Assembly (NCBI GenBank): GCA_963680875.1
Contig: OY804585.1
Span: 48,531,085-48,595,084 of the forward strand
Length of the DNA stretch: 64,000 nucleotides
Reading direction: 5' to 3'
Source of the DNA: Bathymodiolus brooksi
Taxonomy: Eukaryota > Mollusca > Bivalvia > Mytilida > Modiolidae
Shown: piece by piece, positions 12,401 to 25,549 of the stretch
Layout: each line of letters opens with the position of its first letter
Position numbering within the stretch: position 1 is the first letter of the stretch
The notes under the pieces: generated by a model
What the model saw: the letters and a program-made list of their open reading frames with translations, nothing else
Databases searched by the model: none
What the model was told of the DNA's origin: nothing
Made by a program: the position numbers and the translations under genes

Positions 12401-14153
12401 GTATTAGTATTTATGATTTGGTAGGTCGTTCCTCGCTATATTGATACTAGTAGAAAGTTAGTATTAGTATCTATGATTTGGTAGGTCGTTCCTCGCTATA
12501 TTGATACTAGTAGAAAGTTAGTATTAATATCTATGATTTGGTAGGTCGTTCCTCGCTATATTGATACTAGTAGAAAGTTAGTATTAGTATTTATGATTTG
12601 GTAGGTCGTTCCTCGCTATATTGATACTAGTAGAAAGTTAGTATTAGTATTTATGATTTGGTAGGTCGTTCCAAGCTATATTGATACTAGTAGAAAGTTA
12701 GTATTAATATTTATGATTTGGTAGGTCGTTCCTCGCTATATTGATACTAGTAGAAAGTTAGTATTAATATCTATGATTTGGTAGGTCGTTCCTCGCTATA
12801 TTGATACTAGTAGAAAGTTAGTATTAGTATTTATGATTTGGTAGGTCGTTCCTCGCTATATTGACACTAGTAGAAAGATAGTATTAGTATCTATGATTTG
12901 GTAGGTCGTTCCTAGCTATATTGATACTAGTAGAAAGTTAGTATTAGTATCTATGATTTGGTAGGTCGTTCCTCGCTATATTGATACTAGTAGAAAGTTA
13001 GTATTAGTATCTATGATTTGGTAGTTCGTTCCTCGCTATATTGATACTAGTAGAAAGTTAGTATTAGTATTTATGATTTGGTAGGTCGTTCCTCGCTATA
13101 TTGATACTAGTAGAAAGTTAGTATTAGTATTTATGATTTGGTAGGTCGTTCCAAGCTATATTGATACTAGTAGAAAGTTAGTATTAATATTTATGATTTG
13201 GTAGGTCGTTCCAAGCTATATTGATACTAGTAGAAATTTAGTATTAGTATCTATGATTTGGTAGGTCGTTCCTCGCTATATTGATACTAGTAGAAAGTTA
13301 GTATTAGTATATATGATTTGGTAGGTCGTTCCAAGCTATATTTAAACTAGTAGAAAGTTAGTATTAGTATTTATGATTTGGTAGGTCGTTCCTCGCTATA
13401 TTGATACTAGTAGAAAGTTAGTATTAGTATCCATGATTTGGTAGTTCGTTCCTCGCTATATTGATACCAGTAGAAAGTTAGTATTAGTATTTATGATTTG
13501 GTAGGTCGTTCCTCGCTATATTGATACTAGTAGAAAGTTAGTATTAGTATCTATGATTAGGTAGGTCGTTCCTCGCTATATTGATACTAGTAGAAAGTTA
13601 GTATTAATATCTATGATTTGGTAGGTCGTTCCTCGCTATATTGATACTAGTAGAAAGTTAGTATTAGTATTTATGATTTGGTAGGTCGTTCCTAGCAATA
13701 TTGATACTAGTAGAAAGTTAGTATTAGTATCTATGATTTGGTAGGTCGTTCCTCGCTATATTGATACTAGTAGAAAGTTAGTATTAGTATCTATGATTTG
13801 GTAGTTCGTTCCTCGCTATATTGATACTAGTAGAAAGTTAGTATTAGTATTTATGATTTGGTAGGTCGTTCCTCGCTATATTGATACTAGTAGAAAGTTA
13901 GTATTAGTATTTATGATTTGGTAGGTCGTTCCTAGCAATATTGATACTAGTAGAAAGGTAGTATTAGTATTTATGATTGGTAGGTCGCTGCTCGCTATAT
14001 TGATACTAGTAGAAAGTTAGTATTAGTATTTATGATTTGGTAGGTCTTTCCTCGCTATATTGATACTAGTAGAAAGTTAGTATTAGTATTTATGATTTGG
14101 TAGGTCGCTCCTCGCTATATTGATACTAGTAGAAAGTTAGTATTAGTATCTAT
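9417..14153. repeat. Mosaic unit L1, 4,737 bp
   Basis: The unit begins with C' (gatttagtag), then A, an N with gattttgtag (near 9537), X, Y, Z and a 59-bp W with atgtttgg (9777). It continues through C-D-N-N-J-K-L-C, a 16-monomer form of 17a lacking its second monomer (10316-11274), and a long stretch with the orders Z-W-C-V-N-K-L-C-A-G-H-C-C and C-A-N-X-Y-N-U-Z-W-C-V-N. It ends L-C-A-N-M-Q-R-P. The next unit repeats this order at a constant offset of 4,737 bp. Confidence 0.9.
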
Positions 14154-14213
14154 GATTTGGTAGGTCGTTCCTCGCTATATTGATACTAGTAGAAAGTTAG
14201 TATTAGTATCTAT
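14154..14213. repeat. Chimeric monomer at the L1/L2 junction
   Basis: The monomer follows a P, where class S is expected (as at 18831), but lacks the S change A41C and ends with tctat like C'. It also lacks the gatttagtag start of C' seen at 9417. An S-type beginning fused to a C'-type end, with the crossover between positions 6 and 41, explains it. This is the signature of a tandem duplication by unequal crossing-over between the ancestors of the monomers at 9417 and 18831. Confidence 0.75.
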
Positions 14214-15831
14214 GATTTGGTAGTTCGTTCCTCGCTATATTGATACTAGTAGAAAGTTAGTATTAGTATTTATGATTTTGTAGGTCGTTCCTCGCTATAT
14301 TGATACTAGTAGAAAGTTAGTATTAGTATTTATGATTTGGTAGGTCGTTCCAAGCTATATTGATACTAGTAGAAAGTTAGTATTAATATTTATGATTTGG
14401 TAGGTCGTTCCAAGCTATATTGATACTAGTAGAAATTTAGTATTAGTATCTATGATTTGGTAGGTCGTTCCTCGCTATATTGATACTAGTAGAAAGTTAG
14501 TATTAGTATCCATGTTTGGTAGTTCGTTCCTCGCTATATTGATACCAGTAGAAAGTTAGTATTAGTATTTATGATTTGGTAGGTCGTTCCTCGCTATATT
14601 GATACTAGTAGAAAGTTAGTATTAGTATCTATGATTTGGTAGGTCGTTCCTCGCTATATTGATACTAGTAGAAAGTTAGTATTAATATCTATGATTTGGT
14701 AGGTCGTTCCTCGCTATATTGATACTAGTAGAAAGTTAGTATTAGTATTTATGATTTGGTAGGTCGTTCCTCGCTATATTGATACTAGTAGAAAGTTAGT
14801 ATTAGTATTTATGATTTGGTAGGTCGTTCCAAGCTATATTGATACTAGTAGAAAGTTAGTATTAGTATCTATGATTTGGTAGGTCGTTCCTCGCTATATT
14901 GACACTAGTAGAAAGATAGTATTAGTATCTATGATTTGGTAGGTCGTTCCTAGCAATATTGATACTAGTAGAAAGTTAGTATTAGTATCTATGATTTGGT
15001 AGGTCGTTCCTCGCTATATTGATACTAGTAGAAAGTTAGTATTAGTATCTATGATTTGGTAGTTCGTTCCTCGCTATATTGATACTAGTAGAAAGTTAGT
15101 ATTAGTATTTATGATTTGGTAGGTCGCTCCTCGCTATATTGATACTAGTAGAAAGTTAGTATTAGTATCTATGATTTGGTAGTTCGTTCCTCGCTATATT
15201 GATACTAGTAGAAAGTTAGTATTAGTATTTATGATTTGGTAGGTCGTTCCTCGCTATATTGATACTAGTAGAAAGTTAGTATTAATATCTATGATTTGGT
15301 AGGTCGTTCCTCGCTATATTGATACTAGTAGAAAGTTAGTATTAGTATCTATGATTTGATAGGTCGTTCCTCGCTATATTGATACTAGTAGAAAGTTAGT
15401 ATTAGTATTTATGATTTGGTAGGTCGTTCCTAGCAATATTGATACTAGTAGAAAGTTAGTATTAGTATCTATGATTTGGTAGTTCGTTCCTCGCTATATT
15501 GATACTAGTAGAAAGTTAGTATTAGTATTTATGATTTGGTAGGTCGTTCCTCGCTATATTGATACTAGTAGAAAGTTAGTATTAGTATTTATGATTTGGT
15601 AGGTCGTTCCTAGCAATATTGATACTAGTAGAAAGGTAGTATTAGTATTTATGATTGGTAGGTCGCTGCTCGCTATATTGATACTAGTAGAAAGTTAGTA
15701 TTAGTATTTATGATTTGGTAGGTCTTTCCTCGCTATATTGATACTAGTAGAAAGTTAGTATTAGTATTTATGATTTGGTAGGTCGCTCCTCGCTATATTG
15801 ATACTAGTAGAAAGTTAGTATTAGTATCTAT

Positions 15832-18830
15832 GATTTGGTAGGTCGTTCCTCGCTATATTGATACTAGTAGACAGTTAGTATTAGTATTTATGATTTGGTA
15901 GGTCGTTCCTCTCTATATTGATACTAGTAGAAAGTTAGTATTAGTATTTATGATTTGGTAGGTCGTTCCAAGCTATATTTAAACTAGTAGAAAGTTAGTA
16001 TTAGTATTTATGATTTGGTAGGTCGTTCCTCGCTATATTGATACTAGTAGAAAGTTAGTATTAGTATCCATGATTTGGTAGTTCGTTCCTCGCTATATTG
16101 ATACCAGTAGAAAGTTAGTATTAGTATTTATGATTTGGTAGGTCGTTCCTCGCTATATTGATACTAGTAGAAAGTTAGTATTAGTATCTATGATTAGGTA
16201 GGTCGTTCCTCGCTATATTGATACTAGTAGAAAGTTAGTATTAATATCTATGATTTGGTAGGTCGTTCCTCGCTATATTGATACTAGTAGAAAGTTAGTA
16301 TTAGTATTTATGATTTGGTAGGTCGTTCCTCGCTATATTGACACTAGTAGAAAGATAGTATTAGTATCTATGATTTGGTAGGTCGTTCCTAGCAATATTG
16401 ATACTAGTAGAAAGTTAGTATTAGTATCTATGATTTGGTAGGTCGTTCCTCGCTATATTGATACTAGTAGAAAGTTAGTATTAGTATTTATGATTTGGTA
16501 GTTCGTTCCTCGCTATATTGATACTAGTAGAAAGTTAGTATTAGTATTTATGATTTGGTAGGTCGTTCCTCGCTATATTGATACCAGTAGAAAGTTAGTA
16601 TTAGTATTTATGATTTGGTAGGTCGTTCCTCGCTATATTGATACTAGTAGAAAGTTAGTATTAGTATCTATGATTTGGTAGGTCGTTCCTCGCTATATTG
16701 ATACTAGTAGAAAGTTAGTATTAGTATCTATGATTTGGTAGTTCGTTCCTCGCTATATTGATACTAGTAGAAAGTTAGTATTAGTATTTATGATTTGGTA
16801 GGTCGTTCCTCGCTATATTGATACTAGTAGAAAGTTAGTATTAGTATTTATGATTTGGTAGGTCGTTCCAAGCTATATTGATACTAGTAGAAAGTTAGTA
16901 TTAATATTTATGATTTGGTAGGTCGTTCCAAGCTATATTGATACTAGTAGAAATTTAGTATTAGTATCTATGATTTGGTAGGTCGTTCCTCGCTATATTG
17001 ATACTAGTAGAAAGTTAGTATTAGTATCCATGATTTGGTAGTTCGTTCCTCGCTATATTGATACCAGTAGAAAGTTAGTATTAGTATTTATGATTTGGTA
17101 GGTCGTTCCTCGCTATATTGATACTAGTAGAAAGTTAGTATTAGTATCTATGATTTGGTAGGTCGTTCCTCGCTATATTGATACTAGTAGAAAGTTAGTA
17201 TTAATATCTATGATTTGGTAGGTCGTTCCTCGCTATATTGATACTAGTAGAAAGTTAGTATTAGTATTTATGATTTGGTAGGTCGTTCCTCGCTATATTG
17301 ATACTAGTAGAAAGTTAGTATTAGTATTTATGATTTGGTAGGTCGTTCCAAGCTATATTGATACTAGTAGAAAGTTAGTATTAATATTTATGATTTGGTA
17401 GGTCGTTCCTCGCTATATTGATACTAGTAGAAAGTTAGTATTAATATCTATGATTTGGTAGGTCGTTCCTCGCTATATTGATACTAGTAGAAAGTTAGTA
17501 TTAGTATTTATGATTTGGTAGGTCGTTCCTCGCTATATTGACACTAGTAGAAAGATAGTATTAGTATCTATGATTTGGTAGGTCGTTCCTAGCTATGTTG
17601 ATGCTAGTAGAAAGTTAGTATTAGTATCTATGATTTGGTAGGTCGTTCCTCGCTATATTGATACTAGTAGAAAGTTAGTATTAGTATCTATGATTTGGTA
17701 GTTCGTTCCTCGCTATATTGATACTAGTAGAAAGTTAGTATTAGTATTTATGATTTGGTAGGTCGTTCCTCGCTATATTGATACTAGTAGAAAGTTAGTA
17801 TTAGTATTTATGATTTGGTAGGTCGTTCCAAGCTATATTGATACTAGTAGAAAGTTAGTATTAATATTTATGATTTGGTAGGTCGTTCCAAGCTATATTG
17901 ATACTAGTAGAAATTTAGTATTAGTATCTATGATTTGGTAGGTCGTTCCTCGCTATATTGATACTAGTAGAAAGTTAGTATTAGTATTTATGATTTGGTA
18001 GGTCGTTCCAAGCTATATTTAAACTAGTAGAAAGTTAGTATTAGTATTTATGATTTGGTAGGTCGTTCCTCGCTATATTGATACTAGTAGAAAGTTAGTA
18101 TTAGTATCCATGATTTGGTAGTTCGTTCCTCGCTATATTGATACCAGTAGAAAGTTAGTATTAGTATTTATGATTTGGTAGGTCGTTCCTCGCTATATTG
18201 ATACTAGTAGAAAGTTAGTATTAGTATCTATGATTAGGTAGGTCGTTCCTCGCTATATTGATACTAGTAGAAAGTTAGTATTAATATCTATGATTTGGTA
18301 GGTCGTTCCTCGCTATATTGATACTAGTAGAAAGTTAGTATTAGTATTTATGATTTGGTAGGTCGTTCCTAGCAATATTGATACTAGTAGAAAGTTAGTA
18401 TTAGTATCTATGATTTGGTAGGTCGTTCCTCGCTATATTGATACTAGTAGAAAGTTAGTATTAGTATCTATGATTTGGTAGTTCGTTCCTCGCTATATTG
18501 ATACTAGTAGAAAGTTAGTATTAGTATTTATGATTTGGTAGGTCGTTCCTCGCTATATTGATACTAGTAGAAAGTTAGTATTAGTATTTATGATTTGGTA
18601 GGTCGTTCCTAGCAATATTGATACTAGTAGAAAGGTAGTATTAGTATTTATGATTGGTAGGTCGCTGCTCGCTATATTGATACTAGTAGAAAGTTAGTAT
18701 TAGTATTTATGATTTGGTAGGTCTTTCCTCGCTATATTGATACTAGTAGAAAGTTAGTATTAGTATTTATGATTTGGTAGGTCGCTCCTCGCTATATTGA
18801 TACTAGTAGAAAGTTAGTATTAGTATCTAT
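15832..18830. repeat. 50-monomer unit, 2,999 bp
   Basis: Starting at a class S monomer, fifty monomers run to the P at 18830, and the order S-T-U-Z-W-C-V-N-K-L-C then starts again at 18831. The unit is thus tandem with the following segment at 2,999 bp. The first version of the block starts at 11095 and further versions at 44461 and 50818. Near its end it reads V-N-L-C-A-N-M, where the block at 18831 reads V-N-K-L-C-A-G. This suggests a crossover between two class A monomers, plus loss of a K. Confidence 0.82.
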
Positions 18831-21800
18831 GATTTGGTAGGTCGTTCCTCGCTATATTGATACTAGTAGACAGTTAGTATTAGTATTTATGATTTGGTAG
18901 GTCGTTCCTCTCTATATTGATACTAGTAGAAAGTTAGTATTAGTATTTATGATTTGGTAGGTCGTTCCAAGCTATATTTAAACTAGTAGAAAGTTAGTAT
19001 TAGTATTTATGATTTGGTAGGTCGTTCCTCGCTATATTGATACTAGTAGAAAGTTAGTATTAGTATCCATGATTTGGTAGTTCGTTCCTCGCTATATTGA
19101 TACCAGTAGAAAGTTAGTATTAGTATTTATGATTTGGTAGGTCGTTCCTCGCTATATTGATACTAGTAGAAAGTTAGTATTAGTATCTATGATTAGGTAG
19201 GTCGTTCCTCGCTATATTGATACTAGTAGAAAGTTAGTATTAATATCTATGATTTGGTAGGTCGTTCCTCGCTATATTGATACTAGTAGAAAGTTAGTAT
19301 TAGTATTTATGATTTGTAGGTCGTTCCTCGCTATATTGACACTAGTAGAAAGATAGTATTAGTATCTATGATTTGGTAGGTCGTTCCTAGCAATATTGAT
19401 ACTAGTAGAAAGTTAGTATTAGTATCTATGATTTGGTAGGTCGTTCCTCGCTATATTGATACTAGTAGAAAGTTAGTATTAGTATCTATGATTTGGTAGT
19501 TCGTTCCTCGCTATATTGATACTAGTAGAAAGTTAGTATTAGTATTTATGATTTGATAGGTCGTTCCTCGCTATATTGATACTAGTAGAAAGTTAGTATT
19601 AGTATTTATGATTTGGTAGGTCGTTCCTCGCTATATTGATACCAGTAGAAAGTTAGTATTAGTATTTATGATTTGGTAGGTCGTTCCTCGCTATATTGAT
19701 ACTAGTAGAAAGTTAGTATTAGTATCTATGATTTGGTAGGTCGTTCCTCGCTATATTGATACTAGTAGAAAGTTAGTATTAGTATCTATGATTTGGTAGT
19801 TCGTTCCTCGCTATATTGATACTAGTAGAAAGTTAGTATTAGTATTTATGATTTGGTAGGTCGTTCCTCGCTATATTGATACTAGTAGAAAGTTAGTATT
19901 AGTATTTATGATTTGGTAGGTCGTTCCAAGCTATATTGATACTAGTAGAAAGTTAGTATTAATATTTATGATTTGGTAGGTCGTTCCAAGCTATATTGAT
20001 ACTAGTAGAAATTTAGTATTAGTATCTATGATTTGGTAGGTCGTTCCTCGCTATATTGATACTAGTAGAAAGTTAGTATTAGTATCCATGATTTGGTAGT
20101 TCGTTCCTCGCTATATTGATACCAGTAGAAAGTTAGTATTAGTATTTATGATTTGGTAGGTCGTTCCTCGCTATATTGATACTAGTAGAAAGTTAGTATT
20201 AGTATCTATGATTTGGTAGGTCGTTCCTCGCTATATTGATACTAGTAGAAAGTTAGTATTAATATCTATGATTTGGTAGGTCGTTCCTCGCTATATTGAT
20301 ACTAGTAGAAAGTTAGTATTAGTATTTATGATTTGGTAGGTCGTTCCTCGCTATATTGATACTAGTAGAAAGTTAGTATTAGTATTTATGATTTGGTAGG
20401 TCGTTCCAAGCTATATTGATACTAGTAGAAAGTTAGTATTAATATTTATGATTTGGTAGGTCGTTCCTCGCTATATTGATACTAGTAGAAAGTTAGTATT
20501 AATATCTATGATTTGGTAGGTCGTTCCTCGCTATATTGATACTAGTAGAAAGTTAGTATTAGTATTTATGATTTGGTAGGTCGTTCCTCGCTATATTGAC
20601 ACTAGTAGAAAGATAGTATTAGTATCTATGATTTGGTAGGTCGTTCCTAGCTATATTGATACTAGTAGAAAGTTAGTATTAGTATCTATGATTTGGTAGG
20701 TCGTTCCTCGCTATATTGATACTAGTAGAAAGTTAGTATTAGTATCTATGATTTGGTAGTTCGTTCCTCGCTATATTGATACTAGTAGAAAGTTAGTATT
20801 AGTATTTATGATTTGGTAGGTCGTTCCTCGCTATATTGATACTAGTAGAAAGTTAGTATTAGTATTTATGATTTGGTAGGTCGTTCCAAGCTATATTGAT
20901 ACTAGTAGAAAGTTAGTATTAATATTTATGATTTGGTAGGTCGTTCCAAGCTATATTGATACTAGTAGAAATTTAGTATTAGTATCTATGATTTGGTAGG
21001 TCGTTCCTCGCTATATTGATACTAGTAGAAAGTTAGTATTAGTATTTATGATTTGGTAGGTCGTTCCAAGCTATATTTAAACTAGTAGAAAGTTAGTATT
21101 AGTATTTATGATTTGGTAGGTCGTTCCTCGCTATATTGATACTAGTAGAAAGTTAGTATTAGTATCCATGATTTGGTAGTTCGTTCCTCGCTATATTGAT
21201 ACCAGTAGAAAGTTAGTATTAGTATTTATGATTTGGTAGGTCGTTCCTCGCTATATTGATACTAGTAGAAAGTTAGTATTAGTATCTATGATTAGGTAGG
21301 TCGTTCCTCGCTATATTGATACTAGTAGAAAGTTAGTATTAATATCTATGATTTGGTAGGTCGTTCCTCGCTATATTGATACTAGTAGAAAGTTAGTATT
21401 AGTATTTATGATTTGGTAGGTCGTTCCTCGCTATATTGATACTAGTAGAAAGATAGTATTAGTATCTATGATTTGGTAGGTCGTTCCTAGCAATATTGAT
21501 ACTAGTAGAAAGTTAGTATTAGTATCTATGATTTGGTAGGTCGTTCCTCGCTATATTGATACTAGTAGAAAGTTAGTATTAGTATCTATGATTTGGTAGT
21601 TCGTTCCTCGCTATATTGATACTAGTAGAAAGTTAGTATTAGTATTTATGATTTGATAGGTCGTTCCTCGCTATATTGATACTAGTAGAAAGTTAGTATT
21701 AGTATTTATGATTTGGTAGGTCGTTCCTCGCTATATTGATACCAGTAGAAAGTTAGTATTAGTATTTATGATTTGGTAGGTCGTTCCTCGCTATATTGAT

Positions 21801-21889
21801 ACTAGTAGAAAGTTAGTATTAGTATCTATGATTTGGTAGGTCGTTCCTCGCTATATTGATACTAGTAGAAAGTTAGTATTAGTATCTAT
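18831..21889. repeat. Third left copy of the S-to-V mosaic block
   Basis: The order matches 11095 and 15832 but continues into K-L-C-A-G-H-C-C instead of A-N-M. The K monomer near 19314 lost one base (gatttgtagg), the only isolated deletion outside the divergent blocks. The K-like monomer at 21410 has T44A without T31C, a variant shared with 47041 and 53398. That sharing identifies 44461-47100 and 50818-53457 as its closest relatives. Confidence 0.88.
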
Positions 21890-22909
21890 GATTTGGTAGT
21901 TCGTTCCTCGCTATATTGATACTAGTAGAAAGTTAGTATTAGTATTTATGATTTGGTAGGTCGTTCCTCGCTATATTGATACTAGTAGAAAGTTAGTATT
22001 AGTATTTATGATTTGGTAGGTCGTTCCAAGCTATATTGATACTAGTAGAAAGTTAGTATTAATATTTATGATTTGGTAGGTCGTTCCAAGCTATATTGAT
22101 ACTAGTAGAAATTTAGTATTAGTATCTATGATTTGGTAGGTCGTTCCTCGCTATATTGATACTAGTAGAAAGTTAGTATTAGTATCCATGATTTGGTAGT
22201 TCGTTCCTCGCTATATTGATACCAGTAGAAAGTTAGTATTAGTATTTATGATTTGGTAGGTCGTTCCTCGCTATATTGATACTAGTAGAAAGTTAGTATT
22301 AGTATCTATGATTTGGCAGGTCGTTCCTCGCTATATTGATACTAGTAGAAAGTTAGTATTAATATCTATGATTTGGTAGGTCGTTCCTCGCTATATTGAT
22401 ACTAGTAGAAAGTTAGTATTAGTATTTATGATTTGGTAGGTCGTTCCTCGCTATATTGATACTAGTAGAAAGTTAGTATTAGTATTTATGATTTGGTAGG
22501 TCGTTCCAAGCTATATTGATACTAGTAGAAAGTTAGTATTAATATTTATGATTTGGTAGGTCGTTCCAAGCTATATTGATACTAGTAGAAATTTAGTATT
22601 AGTATCTATGATTTGGTAGGTCGTTCCTCGCTATATTGATACTAGTAGAAAGTTAGTATTAATATCTATGATTTGGTAGGTCGTTCCTCGCTATATTGAT
22701 ACTAGTAGAAAGTTAGTATTAGTATTTATGATTTGGTAGGTCGTTCCTCGCTATATTGACACTAGTAGAAAGATAGTATTAGTATCTATGATTTGGTAGG
22801 TCGTTCCTAGCAATATTGATACTAGTAGAAAGTTAGTATTAGTATCTATGATTTGGTAGGTCGTTCCTCGCTATATTGATACTAGTAGAAAGTTAGTATT
22901 AGTATCTAT
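21890..22909. repeat. HOR-17b, second copy
   Basis: Seventeen monomers in the order A-N-X-Y-Z-W-C-D-N-N-X-Y-D-N-K-L-C. One private change, T8C (gatttggcag), sits in the first D at 22310 and removes the frame-2 stop of that monomer. Confidence 0.92.
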
Positions 22910-24109
22910 GATTTGGTAGTTCGTTCCTCGCTATATTGATACTAGTAGAAAGTTAGTATTAGTATTTATGATTTGGTAGGTCGTTCCTCGCTATATTGAT
23001 ACTAGTAGAAAGTTAGTATTAGTATTTATGATTTGGTAGGTCGTTCCAAGCTATATTGATACTAGTAGAAAGTTAGTATTAATATTTATGATTTGGTAGG
23101 TCGTTCCAAGCTATATTGATACTAGTAGAAATTTAGTATTAGTATCTATGATTTGGTAGGTCGTTCCTCGCTATATTGATACTAGTAGAAAGTTAGTATT
23201 AGTATTTATGATTTGGTAGGTCGTTCCAAGCTATATTGATACTAGTAGAAAGTTAGTATTAATATTTATGATTTGGTAGGTCGTTCCAAGCTATATTGAT
23301 ACTAGTAGAAATTTAGTATTAGTATCTATGATTTGGTAGGTCGTTCCTCGCTATATTGATACTAGTAGAAAGTTAGTATTAGTATCCATGATTTGGTAGT
23401 TCGTTCCTCGCTATATTGATACCAGTAGAAAGTTAGTATTAGTATTTATGATTTGGTAGGTCGTTCCTCGCTATATTGATACTAGTAGAAAGTTAGTAAT
23501 AGTATCTATGATTTGGTAGGTCGTTCCTCGCTATATTGATACTAGTAGAAAGTTAGTATTAATATCTATGATTTGGTAGGTCGTTCCTCGCTATATTGAT
23601 ACTAGTAGAAAGTTAGTATTAGTATTTATGATTTGGAAGGTCGTTCCTCGCTATATTGATACTAGTAGAAAGTTAGTATTAGTATTTATGATTTGGTAGG
23701 TCGTTCCAAGCTATATTGATACTAGTAGAAAGTTAGTATTAATATTTATGATTTGGTAGGTCGTTCCAAGCTATATTGATACTAGTAGAAATTTAGTATT
23801 AGTATCTATGATTTGGTAGGTCGTTCCTCGCTATATTGATACTAGTAGAAAGTTAGTATTAATATCTATGATTTGGTAGGTCGTTCCTCGCTATATTGAT
23901 ACTAGTAGAAAGTTAGTATTAGTATTTATGATTTGGTAGGTCGTTCCTCGCTATATTGACACTAGTAGAAAGATAGTATTAGTATCTATGATTTGGTAGG
24001 TCGTTCCTAGCAATATTGATACTAGTAGAAAGTTAGTATTAGTATCTATGATTTGGTAGGTCGTTCCTCGCTATATTGATACTAGTAGAAAGTTAGTATT
24101 AGTATCTAT
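22910..24109. repeat. 20-mer HOR, 1,200 bp
   Basis: This is HOR-17b with a further N-X-Y triplet inserted near its start: A-N-X-Y-N-X-Y-Z-W-C and then D-N-N-X-Y-D-N-K-L-C. It recurs at 54658-55857. Private changes are agtaatag at 23450 and ggaagg at 23630. The triplet looks like a 180-bp local tandem duplication. Confidence 0.92.
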
Positions 24110-25549
24110 GATTTGGTAGTTCGTTCCTCGCTATATTGATACTAGTAGAAAGTTAGTATTAGTATTTATGATTTGGTAGGTCGTTCCTCGCTATATTGAT
24201 ACTAGTAGAAAGTTAGTATTAGTATTTATGATTTGGTAGGTCGTTCCAAGCTATATTGATACTAGTAGAAAGTTAGTATTAATATTTATGATTTGGTAGG
24301 TCGTTCCAAGCTATATTGATACTAGTAGAAATTTAGTATTAGTATCTATGATTTGGTAGGTCGTTCCTCGCTATATTGATACTAGTAGAAAGTTAGTATT
24401 AGTATCCATGATTTGGTAGTTCGTTCCTCGCTATATTGATACCAGTAGAAAGTTAGTATTAGTATTTATGATTTGGTAGGTCGTTCCAAGCTATATTGAT
24501 ACTAGTAGAAAGTTAGTATTAGTATCTATGATTTGGTAGGTCGTTCCTCGCTATATTGATACTAGTAGAAAGTTAGTATTAATATCTATGATTTGGTAGG
24601 TCGTTCCTCGCTATATTGATACTAGTAGAAAGTTAGTATTAGTATTTATGATTTGGTAGGTCGTTCCTCGCTATATTGACACTAGTAGAAAGATAGTATT
24701 AGTATCTATGATTTGGTAGGTCGTTCCTAGCAATATTGATACTAGTAGAAAGTTAGTATTAGTATCTATGATTTGGTAGGTCGTTCCTCGCTATATTGAT
24801 ACTAGTAGAAAGTTAGTATTAGTATCTATGATTTGGTAGTTCGTTCCTCGCTATATTGATACTAGTAGAAAGTTAGTATTAGTATTTATGATTTGGTAGG
24901 TCGTTCCTCGCTATATTGATACTAGTAGAAAGTTAGTATTAGTATTTATGATTTGGTAGGTCGTTCCAAGCTATATTGATACTAGTAGAAAGTTAGTATT
25001 AATATTTATGATTTGGTAGGTCGTTCCAAGCTATATTGATACTAGTAGAAATTTAGTATTAGTATCTATGATTTGGTAGGTCGTTCCTCGCTATATTGAT
25101 ACTAGTAGAAAGTTAGTATTAGTATCCATGATTTGGTAGTTCGTTCCTCGCTATATTGATACCAGTAGAAAGTTAGTATTAGTATTTATGATTTGGTAGG
25201 TCGTTCCTCGCTATATTGATACTAGTAGAAAGTTAGTATTAGTATCTATGATTTGGTAGGTCGTTCCTCGCTATATTGATACTAGTAGAAAGTTAGTATT
25301 AATATCTATGATTTGGTAGGTCGTTCCTCGCTATATTGATACTAGTAGAAAGTTAGTATTAGTATTTATGATTTGGTAGGTCGTTCCTCGCTATATTGAC
25401 ACTAGTAGAAAGATAGTATTAGTATCTATGATTTGGTAGGTCGTTCCTAGCAATATTGATACTAGTAGAAAGTTAGTATTAGTATCTATGATTTGGTAGG
25501 TCGTTCCTCGCTATATTGATACTAGTAGAAAGTTAGTATTAGTATCTAT
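24110..25549. repeat. 12-mer HOR, two tandem copies
   Basis: Copies 24110-24829 and 24830-25549. In the first, the seventh monomer is class J (AA) instead of C, a candidate gene-conversion patch because only the 19-20 dinucleotide changed. The pair has a direct counterpart at 55858-57297. Confidence 0.94.

Larger units (their letters stand above)
14154..18830. repeat. Mosaic unit L2, tandem copy, 4,677 bp
   Basis: The order repeats L1. The rare gattttgtag and atgtttgg monomers recur 4,737 bp downstream of their L1 positions. One class G monomer (present at 11815 in L1) is missing near 16550, which lowers the offset to 4,677 bp from there on. Private changes include a tttat ending at about 16490 and agctatgttgatgctag in the L-like monomer near 17581. 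The first monomer is a hybrid, described separately. Confidence 0.9.
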
